Positions 23,201 through 34,194 of a stretch of 64,000 bases of DNA are shown in pieces. The notes below the pieces were generated by a model, which saw nothing but the letters and a program-made list of their open reading frames with translations, was not told where the DNA came from and did no database searches. Position 1 is the first letter of the stretch. Every line of letters starts with the position of its first letter. Source of the DNA: Dermacentor variabilis (Eukaryota; Arthropoda; Arachnida; Ixodida; Ixodidae); the NCBI RefSeq assembly GCF_050947875.1, contig NC_134572.1:128820105-128884104 (forward strand), read 5' to 3'. The position numbers were made by a program, and so were the translations under genes.

Positions 23201-26200
23201 CTTTTTTTACTTCGCACCCAAGCAAGCGAGATGTACTTCCGCTTCGCCAGCTTGTTCCTACGGTCATCCATTCACGTGCACAAATGCCGAAACTATGCCA
23301 TTTGCTACCCTGTTTCAACGCGTGATCACGCTCTGCGATCCGTCTGTGTCGGCCTCAACATTCGTGTAGTACTGAATTTTACCTCTAGTCATGTGTCCTT
23401 GTGCACAGCGCGCAAAATCGTGCGCTGCGCGAAACGAAACAACAGCTCGCGCGCGACGCAGGGAGCGGAACAGCACAGCGCCACAAAAAAAAAAAAAGCG
23501 AGGAGAAAAAAGAATGAAGGCCAGGCCCGTGACGTATGTGTCGCGATTCTCGAGGTCTGGTATGGGACAACGCAGGGCAGGAATTTCACCTGCGGAGGCT
23601 AGACGGGGCAAGTGGAGAGAGTGTCTCGCTTGGCAGTGCAGCTCGCCTGCTGAAATCATGGGTTCGTGGCACTGGAATATTTGTCTCGGGTATTAATGAG
23701 CCGCGTTGAAAATTTTTTGCGGCAGAACGCTCCCCTGAGGACATGTAACAACATCCAGCGTCTAACAAAAATTTGCTATTGGGACTGGTCAGATGCTCTT
23801 TAAAAGGAACTGCGAAATGCAGAACATCCGCGTTAGATATCGAATGCGTCCAGTATCACAGACGCTAAGGACTATAGGTAAACAGGGACATCAGCTGGAC
23901 AATCCGCCTTTTTCATTTTTCTGTGCTGCCCTCTGCCGCACGCCGATGAATACGTTTTAGGAAGGTCCCGGGGCTTTCGCCGGTTGATTTGTGTACCTTC
24001 GCCCACGTTGAGTGCACGTCGATTGTACGTTTTGTGGATCGCGAATAATTATTAATGGCTTCTTCGGGGCAACACGTCGTTCCAGGAAGCCATGTAGCAC
24101 TTACCGACTACTGGGTGAGTAGGCCTGAGTGCGCTGTCCTGCAAACAGTGCGGTCGATAAAGGCACGCCGACTTCCCTTTGCCGACATGGCTGCCTTGGA
24201 ATTTGTCGTGGACTTGTGCACTTGGAGCTCGCTCTTTGTACTCTTTGTACACATTATTTAGACCTTTAGCATATTCAAGAAGTCTTCGAGGGCAGCCTTG
24301 TGCTTCGGATTTATCAAAGCGGGGCATTTGTTTACATCAATATCTACAGCCGCAGATCGTTCTTATCGTCAAATATTGTGGAAAAGGTGCATCGCTGATA
24401 TGAAATAATGTCAAAAGTAGCAAAACATACATATCTGCCCATATATATTGTGTTGTTCTACCCTGACAGGAGTCACAATGAGCGACCGAACCACAACGGC
24501 AACTGTGATCCAGGTACATGTATTACGGGCTGTTAATTTATTACTGATTCTCGCTTTTGTTCAGTTCTATCATACTTACAGTTTTCGCGTGTCACAGACA
24601 ATTATTAGAGGAAACTGTTCTCGCATAAGTGCTCACTTATAGGCCGTGTCGTTCTCTCGCGAAAACGCTCGGATATCATCCCTTACATGGCGGTACTATA
24701 AATGAGCGAGGCGGTTATTTATGCTGCTGTATACCGGATATACCGTCTCTTATTTGCCGTTTGATGCAGATGCAAACAGTGGATCTCTGAAATTGAGAAA
24801 TATGTCGGCAAAGCAACACGTACACAACCACCAATTTACAGAGATCGCGACCGACAGCCTACAGGTACGGTGGCGTACTGATGCCGGAGCAGCGCTGTGT
24901 TGCCGCTTGCCGTTTATTGTGTACGCGCTGTGCGAAGTGAAGCGTAGTTGCTTTCAAATCGCTAAGGTCAGAACTGAACTATAAAATCAGTTTTTTTCGG
25001 CCGAACTGCTAACATTTCAGTTCAGGTGCTCAAATAGCGAATGCACGAACTCGATGTCACCAAGCTTAATTTTCGCTGAACAGGATCGACATTGGCTCAA
25101 ACTTCATGGGCATAGCTTGAGAAGATGGAACCTTGTGCATTTAAACTTGTTAGGCGTGTTTGACACATTTTCAGCACGATTAATTACATATACAAGCGAA
25201 GACGCTGTCGCTATCGTGCTGCCGGTTCGACGGCCGATCGCGCGGGGTTCGGTCGAACGATGTTCCGCGCGTTGATTTTGCCGGTGCCGTCGACAAGAAA
25301 GCCCGTCTGAGTACAACTCGCGCTCCTCGGTGTGGCCGTTGTCGACCTGGTATGATAAAATCGTTTCAGTGACGCATATTAGTCGGTCAATCGTTGGCGT
25401 GAGCGCCTTGTCGGTCTCGTATCGACCCAGTGGTACCGAGCCTTATACGAGTACGTGAAGTCAGGTACGCGCTGCTACCACCAAGTGAGGACCGATGCGG
25501 CAAGAAGACTTCGTCAGCAACGTGCTGTTGGAAAAAAGCTAGAGGAGTAACAGGAGCTGTTGCAAGTCAAACATCAAAACTATTACGCTGCGATTGACAC
25601 CCTTACGCTTTGCATGTAAGCAAAATAAACGTGCAAATACCTCTCAGCAATTTCTCAGTCGATATGTTCGACGTCCTTGAGAACGGTTGTTCATTTCTCA
25701 AATGCTTCCTCTTTACTGGAGGGGGAGCTGTGTCGGTCGCAATCACCATCGATCTGCCAGATGCATCGCTCGTCCCAGTCGACATGGTGGAAGGCGATTC
25801 CTGGTATTTTGCTGAGAGTGCCACGAGTCGCTGGGGAACAAAACAGTGATTTTCACGGCGCTCCTCTCCGACAGGCACGGTCCTCGTAAGTGTATATGGC
25901 TATTTTGGTGCCCGTTGCCCACTTTCTGCAAGATGACCATCGACCGGTCAGGTGCCTTTCTGCCAATTTCGTTGTCCTCGGTGGCACGCGTATTATATAT
26001 TGCCATACACTTAGACGTACAGCCATCGCCTAGTACGAAGTACAATGTAGGTCAAATCCCGAGCCGACGCAGGCGTCATATCCAACCTGTATTGATCATT
26101 TATTTAGGCGAAACTTTCTTCTCTTATTCCTGGCTGTTTTCCATCCGTCGCCTTTCTGCTAAATTAAATGGCGCCGATCATAAAAAGCAGGTCGGTAATG

Positions 26201-26749
26201 GGGACGATGAAGTTGTAAACTTGGTTTATCTCGGAGAATGTGTAAACAAGACTGGTGACTCAATGCACCTATCCTTGCTCGGGTGCGAAATATGTGATCT
26301 CCCAGGCCGGTTAGTGGGCTGCGCACGAAAGGCTCTATGCCCTTACTTTATTGCTGACAATGATATCGCATTACAGTTGTTCAGGTACCGCATCTTTGAT
26401 TGGTCTCGCCTTATCGTCGGTGTCTAGACAAGATGAGGCAGCCAGAAAACATCCACATAGTTGTACTAAAGAATGAAAAAGCGCGTAAAAAATTGACAGG
26501 ACACATTACGCTTATAAATCTCACAACTGCTTACCGGATAACAAAAAATGCAGAAGTTATTAATTGAGAAGCCGAGCTAGAAAAAAGGAAGTCGCTGATA
26601 TCAGCGTTTCGCCAATTTTTATTCAGGTTTGAAATTTACCGATTCTCTTCAAGGTGCCTTGCTAAGTACTTTGCTGCCTCTGCTGCCTCGTTGTTCTGAC
26701 TTTTTTCTATCCTGATATTGACATATGCGTTATGGCCACTTAAATTGCT
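23201..26749. other. Mostly unassigned DNA with weak exon-like segments
   Basis: I recognise no domain in this 3.5-kb stretch. Three short plus-strand blocks look like exons (24055-24114 with a strong donor, 24469-24514, 24754-24866; see findings). The frame at 25610-25849 and its antisense partner are open but unrecognised. The 193-codon frame at 25846-26427 has an EVVNLVYLGECVNKTGDS segment faintly like the RTE post-palm region. That is too weak for a call. Confidence 0.35.
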
Positions 26750-28480
26750 GACCTGAAGCGCGAAATTCGCAAATAATTAAGATATCTAAAGAACCGCATG
26801 GACTTCATAAACAAAGAATTCGAGGCTCTAAATAAAGAATGCAATAAAGGAAAAGACAAGGATGTGGCACTGAAAAGTACACAACAGATGCTAGCGCAAG
26901 GATTAGAGGCGTTGTAAAGGAAAGTGCAAGGAAACGCCATGAAAGTTGTGGGACAAGATCAGTATTCTAGAAAAAAAGATATTGAAGTGAAAGGAATTCT
27001 GCAAGAGAGGTCCGAGAGCGTCGTAAGCATACTTGGACAGGTTGGCGACGTTCTCAGGGAGACCATAAAAAAAAGAGGACATTGAAGTCTGCCACCGAAT
27101 TCCGGCGCGAAATTCTGACTCTGATCCCAACACAGTTGTGGTTTTCCACAGCAGCGCTAAACGCGATGTAGTCCTTAATAAGGCCAGGAAGCACAGGCTC
27201 ACTACAACTGAAATCGGATTTTGCGCTGACCAGTCTGCCTATATCAATGGGCCATGCCTGTAGCTCAATAAGCTGCTAGGCATGGCCATTGCTAGGAAAA
27301 AAGATGTAAACTGGCATTCCGCATGGGCTAAGAACGCAAAGATTTTAGCACTTCATACGGACACATCCCTTGTCCTGCGTATTTCTTGTGACTAAGACTT
27401 CGAAAAAATGGAACGTGCTACCACCATTAGGTAGACGCGTTCTTTTTTTTTTGTTCGAGTTAATATTTTGTTTATAAATAGATACACCCGGTGACGTTGT
27501 AGTTTCGCATGACTGCAACTACTTGAACCTGTTGCAATTGGATGCGCAACCTGCAAACAAGTCTGATGAGCTTTCCACGTTTTTAAGCAAATTCTCTTTT
27601 CAATTTAATGGAATCACAGTAACTGAGACTTGGTACCAGCAGGAGAGTGACGTGCTTCATCTGCCTGGATATCAATATTTTTTGGTTAAACAGGCCTTCC
27701 CGTCGCGGAGGCGGCGTGTTGCCGTTAGTATCGAATGAGTTTTCTTGCACCTTGATCCTTGAGGTCTCTACTGTAACGCCAGATTATAAAGTTTTAAGTT
27801 TGCAATACAAAAAATACTTGTTTATGGTTGTGTATCGTCCACCTGATAGAAATATCGATAACATTATTTCTTTCTTTGAAATGATTCTCAGCTTCACGTG
27901 TCTAAACGACATGAATCTTTCCGTAGGTGGTGATTTCAATGCTAAACTTTTACAATGCACTTCAGAATCCCAAGAACTAAGCTACTTCTCCTCTCCTTTT
28001 ACTGTAGGAATGTTATCACAGAACCTAGACGTATAAGTCATACTGCTGAAACACTACTCGATCTATTCATCACAAACTGTTCTAAAGATACCACAAAATC
28101 GGGAGTGATTGTGGCTGATATTGGCGTTCATTTGCCGGTATACATGTTCTGTAAGTTTCATCAGGCTTCAAAACCAGCGCGTCATTCTCAGTCATTTGTG
28201 TTCCAGGAAATGATTTATAAAACAGTAAAGGCTTTCCGGCAAAAAAAATTAATAGTATTGACTGGAGTTCGCTGCTTCTAAGTCAGGACGCTGATGATGC
28301 ATATGATAAACTCATGTGCTCCCTTAAGGAAGCATATCACAGCTGCTTTAAATACAAAAGAGTAAGGAAGTCAACTAGAATACGGAAACCATGGCTTAAT
28401 GACGAATGCCTTATGATGATCCTCTAGAAGGATTCACTTTATGAAAGACACTTTGTTCTTTCTGACGCGGAGGCATACGT
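26750..28480 (+). mobile_element. CR1/L2-type LINE fragment, ORF1 and endonuclease
   Basis: The plus strand carries a decayed ORF1 (about 26755-27415): a coiled-coil (FINKEFEALNKECNKGK), then an L1-ORF1-like RNA-binding part with QDQYSRKKDIEVKGILQERS, EDIEVCHRIPARNSDSDPN and ARKHRLTTTEIGF. From about 27515 an apurinic-type endonuclease follows: TETWY, a GGGV loop, YRPPDRNID, VGGDFNAKL, then after a frameshift TLLDLFITN. It continues into the post-endonuclease linker (RKPWLNDECLMM near 28390). RT is absent; the copy ends abruptly near 28480 against an opposite-strand LINE. Many stops. Confidence 0.75.
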
Positions 28481-28680
28481 ATTGGTTGTAGTCATGAGGC
28501 TGAAACGAATGGGAAACATAGGTCAAGTCCTTGCGGATGTAAATGAGAACGGTGCTTCGTTTCTCGCATGTGTAAGACGGAAAAACTTCGTAACCAGATA
28601 ATCTGTTAGGAGTTGATACGTTCGGTTCGCAAATAGCAAGCATAAGAAACCGGTTCTCTCAAGTCAAATTGGCGCTAATC
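28434..28680 (-). mobile_element. LINE endonuclease fragment, opposite strand
   Basis: The minus-strand frame reads ICEPNVSTPNRLSGYEVF, STVLIYIRKDLTYVSHSF and PHDYNQYVCLRVRKNKVSF, a mid-endonuclease segment of an I/R1-type LINE. It is about 230 bp long and abuts the plus-strand LINE at 28480. Confidence 0.6.
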
Positions 28681-29089
28681 CGAGATGTGGGACTTCAAGT
28701 CTCTGGCATTCCATTGAAAAATCGTCGCACTTCAAACTTCAGTGCGAAAAGAAAGGTTTGGGTTAGCTATGGTGCATATATTAGGCTTTCAAGTACTGGA
28801 TTCAGTGGTTCGAGTATTTGCAAGGCGCTTTGAGCTGTCGGTGTCCGCAGCTTGTTCAGTAGCATGCAAATAGCATGCGAATAGAATAATATGCGAATAG
28901 CAGCATGCGAATAGCATTAGTGAGCGCACCATCACAACCAGTTACCGATCCTGTTCAGTCAATTCACCGGCAGGAGACGCTCGAGGTAGATTACTTCAGT
29001 TGGCGTGCAGTGAAAGTGTAGGTGGTTGCCGCTTTGACAACGCAGGCCAGGCTTCGGTGTCAGTATTCCTATCAGTCCACTTGTCATTT

Positions 29090-29724
29090 GTAGGCTGTCA
29101 GGAATGGCCGGCCGGGGTGGCAACGTGCCAGCTATTTCAGCCCGCTGCAGGTGCGTCGATCGATCCGAGGCGGTGGCGCCCTTCAGAGAACCAGCGAGGA
29201 CAGCGCTAACCAACCGTGAACTCCCTTTGGAGAACTGCGGACTATGGCAGCTCTGGAATGTAGAGGCGCCGGCTGGGTTCGGGCGGGACCACCTGACTAT
29301 GGGGACGCAGGACAATGGACACCACATCGACTTCGCTGCAAAGGTCGTCCACCTTCGGAGAGCACTGAAACCTGTGCGGCACGTGTATGTGAGCCCTCCT
29401 CCTCCAAAAGTGCGGGTCATCTTCAATGACGTCGAACTATGACGTCGAGCGGAGTGCTTATAAGCAGCGATTGTCGGCTGCTAGAGTGTGCTCGTCGTCG
29501 TGCTCGTTGTCGTGCTCGAAATGTACTCGTGAGCTGTGTGCTCGATTGCTGTATGCTTCGTCTTGCGGGCTCCATTTGGGAGCCACGCTAGACTGTCATG
29601 TATGTCTTGTTTAAACTGTAGACAATGTAAATAAATCCTGCTCGCCTACTACTGTCGCCCCAAGTTCCTCCGATCGTCCTACAAGCCCGACTCCAAATCT
29701 TACAAATGGTGGCAGCGGTGAGAT
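29090..29724 (+). repeat. Orphan 5' LTR with primer binding site (Ty3/gypsy)
   Basis: The segment begins about TGTAGGCTGTCAGGAATGG and ends AAATCTTACA at 29704. It contains a TATA-like CTTATAAGCAGC near 29457 and a polyadenylation signal AATAAA at 29630. Three nucleotides after the end comes TGGTGGCAGCGGTGAGAT (29707-29724), nearly the same primer-binding sequence as in the complete element at 56439-61225 (TGGTGCCAGCGGTGAGAT). About 100 bp later the sequence passes into an antisense LINE, so only the LTR and leader remain. The left boundary is approximate. Confidence 0.6.
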
Positions 29725-29849
29725 CGTCCGACAACTCCTACAAGGTCTTTCTGCTGTGCGTGGCCTGGGTGGCAGTGGAGGAGGTGACCGTGGGCTTGAC
29801 ACACGCGTCACCGACGCAGGTTTCCTTGAAGCACATCGGCGATGGAAGC

Positions 29850-30770
29850 GTCACTTCCTGATTTTAGGGTGGATTCTTCATGTGAGGAATGACCTTTTGC
29901 TATTTCTTTTAAGATAGCCACTTCTTTCTTAATTTTAGGCAGTTCTTTGATGAGGCCTCATGAGATCCGTGGCAGTTTGGACATTTCATGACAGTGGCCG
30001 CACATTTATCCGCGGCGTGTGGCTCAGCGCAGCGGGGGCACACTGTTTCGTTCTTACAGACGCTGCTTTGTGGCCTAGTTCCATGCAGTTGCGGCACTGC
30101 AGAGGCTTCTGAATGAAAGGCTGGAAGGGATTCTGAAAGTGGCCTACCTTAAGGCGCAATGGCAGGCAGTTTCCCTTGAACCAATCTTCACGCAACGTGA
30201 GTAGCACACGCGCAAGGCATCAACAATGACGTCATGATCACTAGTTGCTTTAACCAGAATCGGCAAGTCATTGCTGAGGAGGGCAAAGTCTACGTCGTGT
30301 ATGACACCGGTGATGAGATCAGAGCCCAGCAGGATGTGATAGCGCACCTGCATGCCATCAAGATCTGTTACTTTGCGTAGGGCGCTAAGAGTATCCGCAT
30401 GCAGAACATAACTGCCAGTACATTTTAGCGGGTGTTCACTCTAATGTCCCTGATTTCGTTAGGAACCACAGTCTCCAACTGAATCGAGGCAGATTGCCTA
30501 TTCAGGCACTTCATGTTACCGTTGGGTATCACAGGCAGAAACAGTAGGATGTTGGTGTCGCGGCTCCCCGTCGGTCTAACAGTTTGTGTACTGGAAGACG
30601 AAGATATCCTGGTGTTCCTTCTCTTCGCCTTGCAGCTCCGCACAAGTTCGACGTCGTCGTCATTAGAAGGGTCCTCGCTGCTGAGCGAGTAGACATGGGT
30701 GCCCTCGCTGTCGCTGTCAGTCTGTATCCCGATCCGTTTCCTGGAGGCGGCCGTCGCTGACGCCACCGAT
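29850..30770 (-). mobile_element. I/R1-type LINE ORF1 fragment with CCHC zinc knuckles
   Basis: Minus-strand frames in order: a serine/acid-rich start with GSRDTNILLFLPVIPNGNM near 30550, an RNA-binding region (YHILLGSDLITGVIHDVDFA near 30330), then zinc knuckles CRNCMELGH, CPRCAEPHAADKC and CPNCHGSHEASSKNC near 29960-30090. The tail is KELPKIKKEVAILKEIAKG. This is the nucleocapsid-like first ORF of an I/R1/Jockey-group LINE. Two frameshifts break it. The endonuclease-RT part that should follow is absent; the orphan LTR takes its place. Confidence 0.75.
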
Positions 30771-30944
30771 TACGGCAGACGCCCTGGACGGTCCACGTCC
30801 AACGCCACCGAACTAGGCGCGACGACTGCTAGATACACTGGAGATTTTACAGAAATAGCCTGAGGTAGAAAAACATCACTCCGCCAAGAAACGCTTCGTC
30901 GTCGTCACCGACTGGGTCAGTGCCATTAACAATCATGATACCCT

Positions 30945-32290
30945 CAAGATACATTGTACTTTTTACAGGGAAAGGGCATAAGCAAAAAGAAATCGTAACA
31001 CAACACTTGGAGCATTATAATGTCTTCGTCTAATGTTGTGTTTTCGTCTCCTCTGTACTCTATACATGCCCCCGGCTCCCGTTCTGTATTAAGATATTGC
31101 CCGGTCAAGAGTTTAACGAGATCAGAGTCTGTTCCGGGGAAACAGTGTATGATTTTCTTAATCCTTTTAAGAGCAGCACTTTTAAAGCGTTGTGGATCTA
31201 GCATGTGTTTAAGCAGGATCCAGGGGTTCTTTTTTCTCAACTGGCCATTGATGCTGTCGCATAATTGGTTCCATCGCATAGTGCTGAGCTCACTAGAGTA
31301 GTCCTGAATCTCTTTCTCTAGGACGGCGAGTTCGTGGTGCAGCGTGCAGTTGCTCTTTTTCTTTAGCCATCTCTGATGAAGGTCTTGATGCTTTTCCCAT
31401 AGACCTAGGATATTTGAGTCCGGAACGGGGACTTCCTCTTCTATTGGTGCCATGGTTGTGGCATTGTCCACATCCTGGATAACCTCATTCGTCCACGCTG
31501 TGAGGTCGGCTATATCGATGAGCTGCTTGCCGTTTCTTACGTATCGGAATACATCCCATTCGGTATGTGGAGTTAGCTTCACTTTCCTTTTATGCCCTTT
31601 GGAAGGAATAGTGATAACGAGATAGTGATCGCTCCAAAGACTAGTTTCGGTGTTATCCCAAAGAGCCCCATTGGCATTTTTGACGAAGCATAAGTTGGGT
31701 GTGGTATTCCTGCTTACATTGTTGCCGATACGCGTGTGCTTATCTGGGTCAGTGATGAGTGTAAGTTCTGAGTCATTGTCACTGAATATAGCACATTGCC
31801 TTTCCTAGTGCAGTTTTGATATCCCCAAACTGTGTGTGGAGCGTTAAAATCTACTACAACAACGAGTTGTTCCTTCTCTGCGGCTTTACATGCTTTTTTC
31901 AGGAGGGCAATAAAGTTGTTGCTTTTACCTTTCGGGGAGCTGTACAACTTAAGGATGAATACACATCTGTGTTCCTTTTTTCTAGGCAGTAGCTGTGCAA
32001 ACGTGTAAGGAATTTTGTCTTCCTCCATATCAATTTGCAATGCCATAAGGTTGCGTTGCATCAGAACTGCCGTAGAAGGCCTGTTGTCGGCTTCAGTTAA
32101 TGTATTTAACGTGGTATACCCAGTAATTTTGACTTGGGTGACTGTTTTCGGTAAGGTTACAACGTCTACCTTAGGATGAACGCTAGCGAGTTGGAACTGC
32201 AGTGATCCACTCTTTTGCTTAAATGATCTGCAATTACATTGTATAATCTTAATGGTTTCAGCCTTCTTTTTTGGTGTACGGCTCTGCCCA
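30945..32290 (-). mobile_element. LINE endonuclease and linker, truncated before RT
   Basis: On the minus strand the endonuclease segment shows QRNLMALQIDMEED, a VVVVDFNAPHTVWGY motif (the GDFNAPH catalytic block with the first G changed to V) near 31850, and, after a frameshift, the post-endonuclease linker frame 30944-31582 with TAWTNEVIQDV, WEKHQDLHQRWLKKKSN and WILLKHMLDPQ. The RT domain is missing: the frame ends about 30945. It lies directly downstream of the ORF1 at 32387-34189 in the same orientation and is probably the same element. Confidence 0.7.
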
Positions 32291-32386
32291 TACTGGCAAT
32301 ACAGATGTCATTATGAAATCCTTAGTGTTGAGCACTTTGGTGGCTGTGGTGGGAAGTTGTTCGTGTTCCGGGGTTTGTGTAAGGCC

Positions 32387-34189
32387 CTAGGTACATTCGG
32401 CTCTATACACAGCGCCTATCCTGGTAAGCGCGTGGGCTAACATCTGCTGAAACTCTGCGGTAGATTTTATGTGATTGGTGACTGTCTCAGCTAGCTGAGT
32501 AATTGCTCCTTCTAACTTATCTACTCTGTCCGTAAGGTTTGAGGCTTCGGACTCTTTCGATGTGTCCAGCACTGACGCTTTGCCTTTGTTTGTCGGCTCG
32601 GCCTCCATCGATTCAAGCTCATCTTTCCGAACACAGGCCACTATTTCGCGTGCAGCCGACGTAATAGAGGCGCCTCCAATTGGCTGCCTGCTTTCTAGGG
32701 ACCCGCCGTGGTTGCTTAGTGGCTATGGTGTTGGGCTGCTAAGCACGGAGGTTGGGGGATCGAATCTCTGCCACGGCGGCCGCATTTTGAGGGGGGCGAA
32801 ATGCGAAAACACCCGTGTACTTAGATTTAGGTGCATTCTAAAGAACCCCGGGTGGTCGAAATTCCCGGAATCCCCCACTACGGCGTGCCTCATAATCAGA
32901 AAGTGGTTTTGGCACGTAAAACCCCATAAGTTATTTTTTTTACTTTCTAGGGCCCTGATATTGGCATTGGCTGCCTCTAGCTGTTGTCTCAGTGCTCTAA
33001 TCTCGTCAGCGAGCTCCCTCACCTGGTTTGCGTCCTGGTGATGTCGTGTGGGCGTGGGCTCTGGCTCGGGATTGACTGACCAGGCTACCTCCCGCGATAC
33101 CGCCTGGTCACTGCGTTGTTTGGAATTGGAGTGGTTCGAGGCTGCTTGTTGCTCCGGCTGCGCTGCCTGCTGCCACTCCTGCTGTTTGAAGCTTCGCGCT
33201 GATCGGAGGGCACGGAAGGGCGGCCGTGTCCCACGGCGTCTCGGTAGCTCGTTCCGCTCTCTGTGCCGGCGCAGATGCGTTTTGTGCGCCACTCGCTGGT
33301 GGCCATGCTGTCATCGTCGTGGGTGCGCTTCCTTTTCTCCTTTCCCCGGCTGGTTGTCTGCACTGCGCAGGTGCATAGAAGCGGTAGCGGCAGCTGGGAG
33401 CGCCGGTAGGGTGACCGCCGCGGTAGTTGATGCAACGGGCTTAGCACGCTGCCACAGTACGCCGTGGCGGCTTCTCATGTCATCGTCGCCGTAATGGCGA
33501 CATCGTTGTCGTCTTGGGTCCGGAGAGACATAGGAGCAATGGCCAATCCGGCGACAGTTAAAGAAGGCTTCAATCCGTTCGCGGAATGGAGGCACATGAA
33601 ATACTGAGGCCCAAAAGGGGACGTGCTTGGGTAATGTTTGTCCGGCAAAGGTCACCACAATATGGCGCGAGGATCCCATCCTTCTTGCTCCAGCGATTTC
33701 CAATCCTGGATTTCTCGTGCATATTTCCTTGAATATGTCGGCGTCAGTCTCGTCTGAGTAAGCCTAATAGATAACGCCTTTCAATGAATTTCCTGGGGCC
33801 GGTGCGTATGTAAAAACGGCACATTTCTGTTGCTCAATTTTAAGGCATTTCATGTTATAATAAGCTTCAGCCCTTACCCTAGATGAGGTGCTGATAAGCG
33901 CAGTGTTGCTGGTAGGGTGTACTCTGACTTGATCTTGCACAGCTTCACCCAGGTTCGCTTGGGCGGTGGCACACACTGTACGCAGAATTTTGGCTGCGCC
34001 GTAAGATAGCAGGCTGATCGCGTGCTGTGGGCGAATGATGATCCTGTAGTCTTCGGCCGGAAGCTTCGGTAGGGGTCTTCTCTTCGGCAACGACGGTGGG
34101 CGAGCACGGTATCGCGGTGCGCTGCTAGGCGTTTCACTCGGATTGGAGCCAAATTTACTTGTGCCTGCAGTTGGGCGCTTGCGCGCCAC
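32387..34189 (-). mobile_element. LINE ORF1 interrupted by a SINE
   Basis: The minus-strand series starts near 34189 (RPTAGTSKFGSNPSETPSS, then a proline/arginine-rich head and an IIIRPQHAISLLSY RNA-binding start), carries a zinc knuckle around 33560 (CRRIGHCSYVSPDPRRQRC), a serine/arginine/glutamine-rich stretch, and a coiled-coil (LADEIRALRQQLEAANANIR) that is cut at 32952 by the SINE and resumes beyond it (LTDRVDKLEGAITQLAETV). That is an ORF1 of an I/R1-group LINE, which packages the element's RNA. Several frameshifts disable it. Confidence 0.75.
32701..32942 (+). mobile_element. tRNA-derived SINE, full length, with TSD
   Basis: A complete copy: tRNA-like head with box A-like GTGGCTATGGTG and box B-like GGATCGAATCT, body with TTTAGATTTAGGTGCATTCT, GTGGTCGAAATTCCCGGAAT, CACTACGGCGTGCCTCATAA and GGTTTTGGCACGTAAAACCC, and a T-rich tail. 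It is flanked by the perfect 10-bp duplication CTTTCTAGGG at 32691-32700 and 32943-32952. It sits antisense in a LINE ORF1 coiled-coil region, so it arrived after that LINE. Confidence 0.9.
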
Positions 34190-34194
34190 GACGA

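Noticed and set aside
25846..26427. 193-codon open frame with a VVNLVYLGECVNKTGDS segment faintly like RTE reverse transcriptase
   Set aside because: The similarity is one short segment; no catalytic motif nearby. Kept only as a remark.
29611..29811. Proline-rich minus-strand frame over the LTR end
   Set aside because: It is the antisense of an LTR, primer binding site and leader; coincidence.
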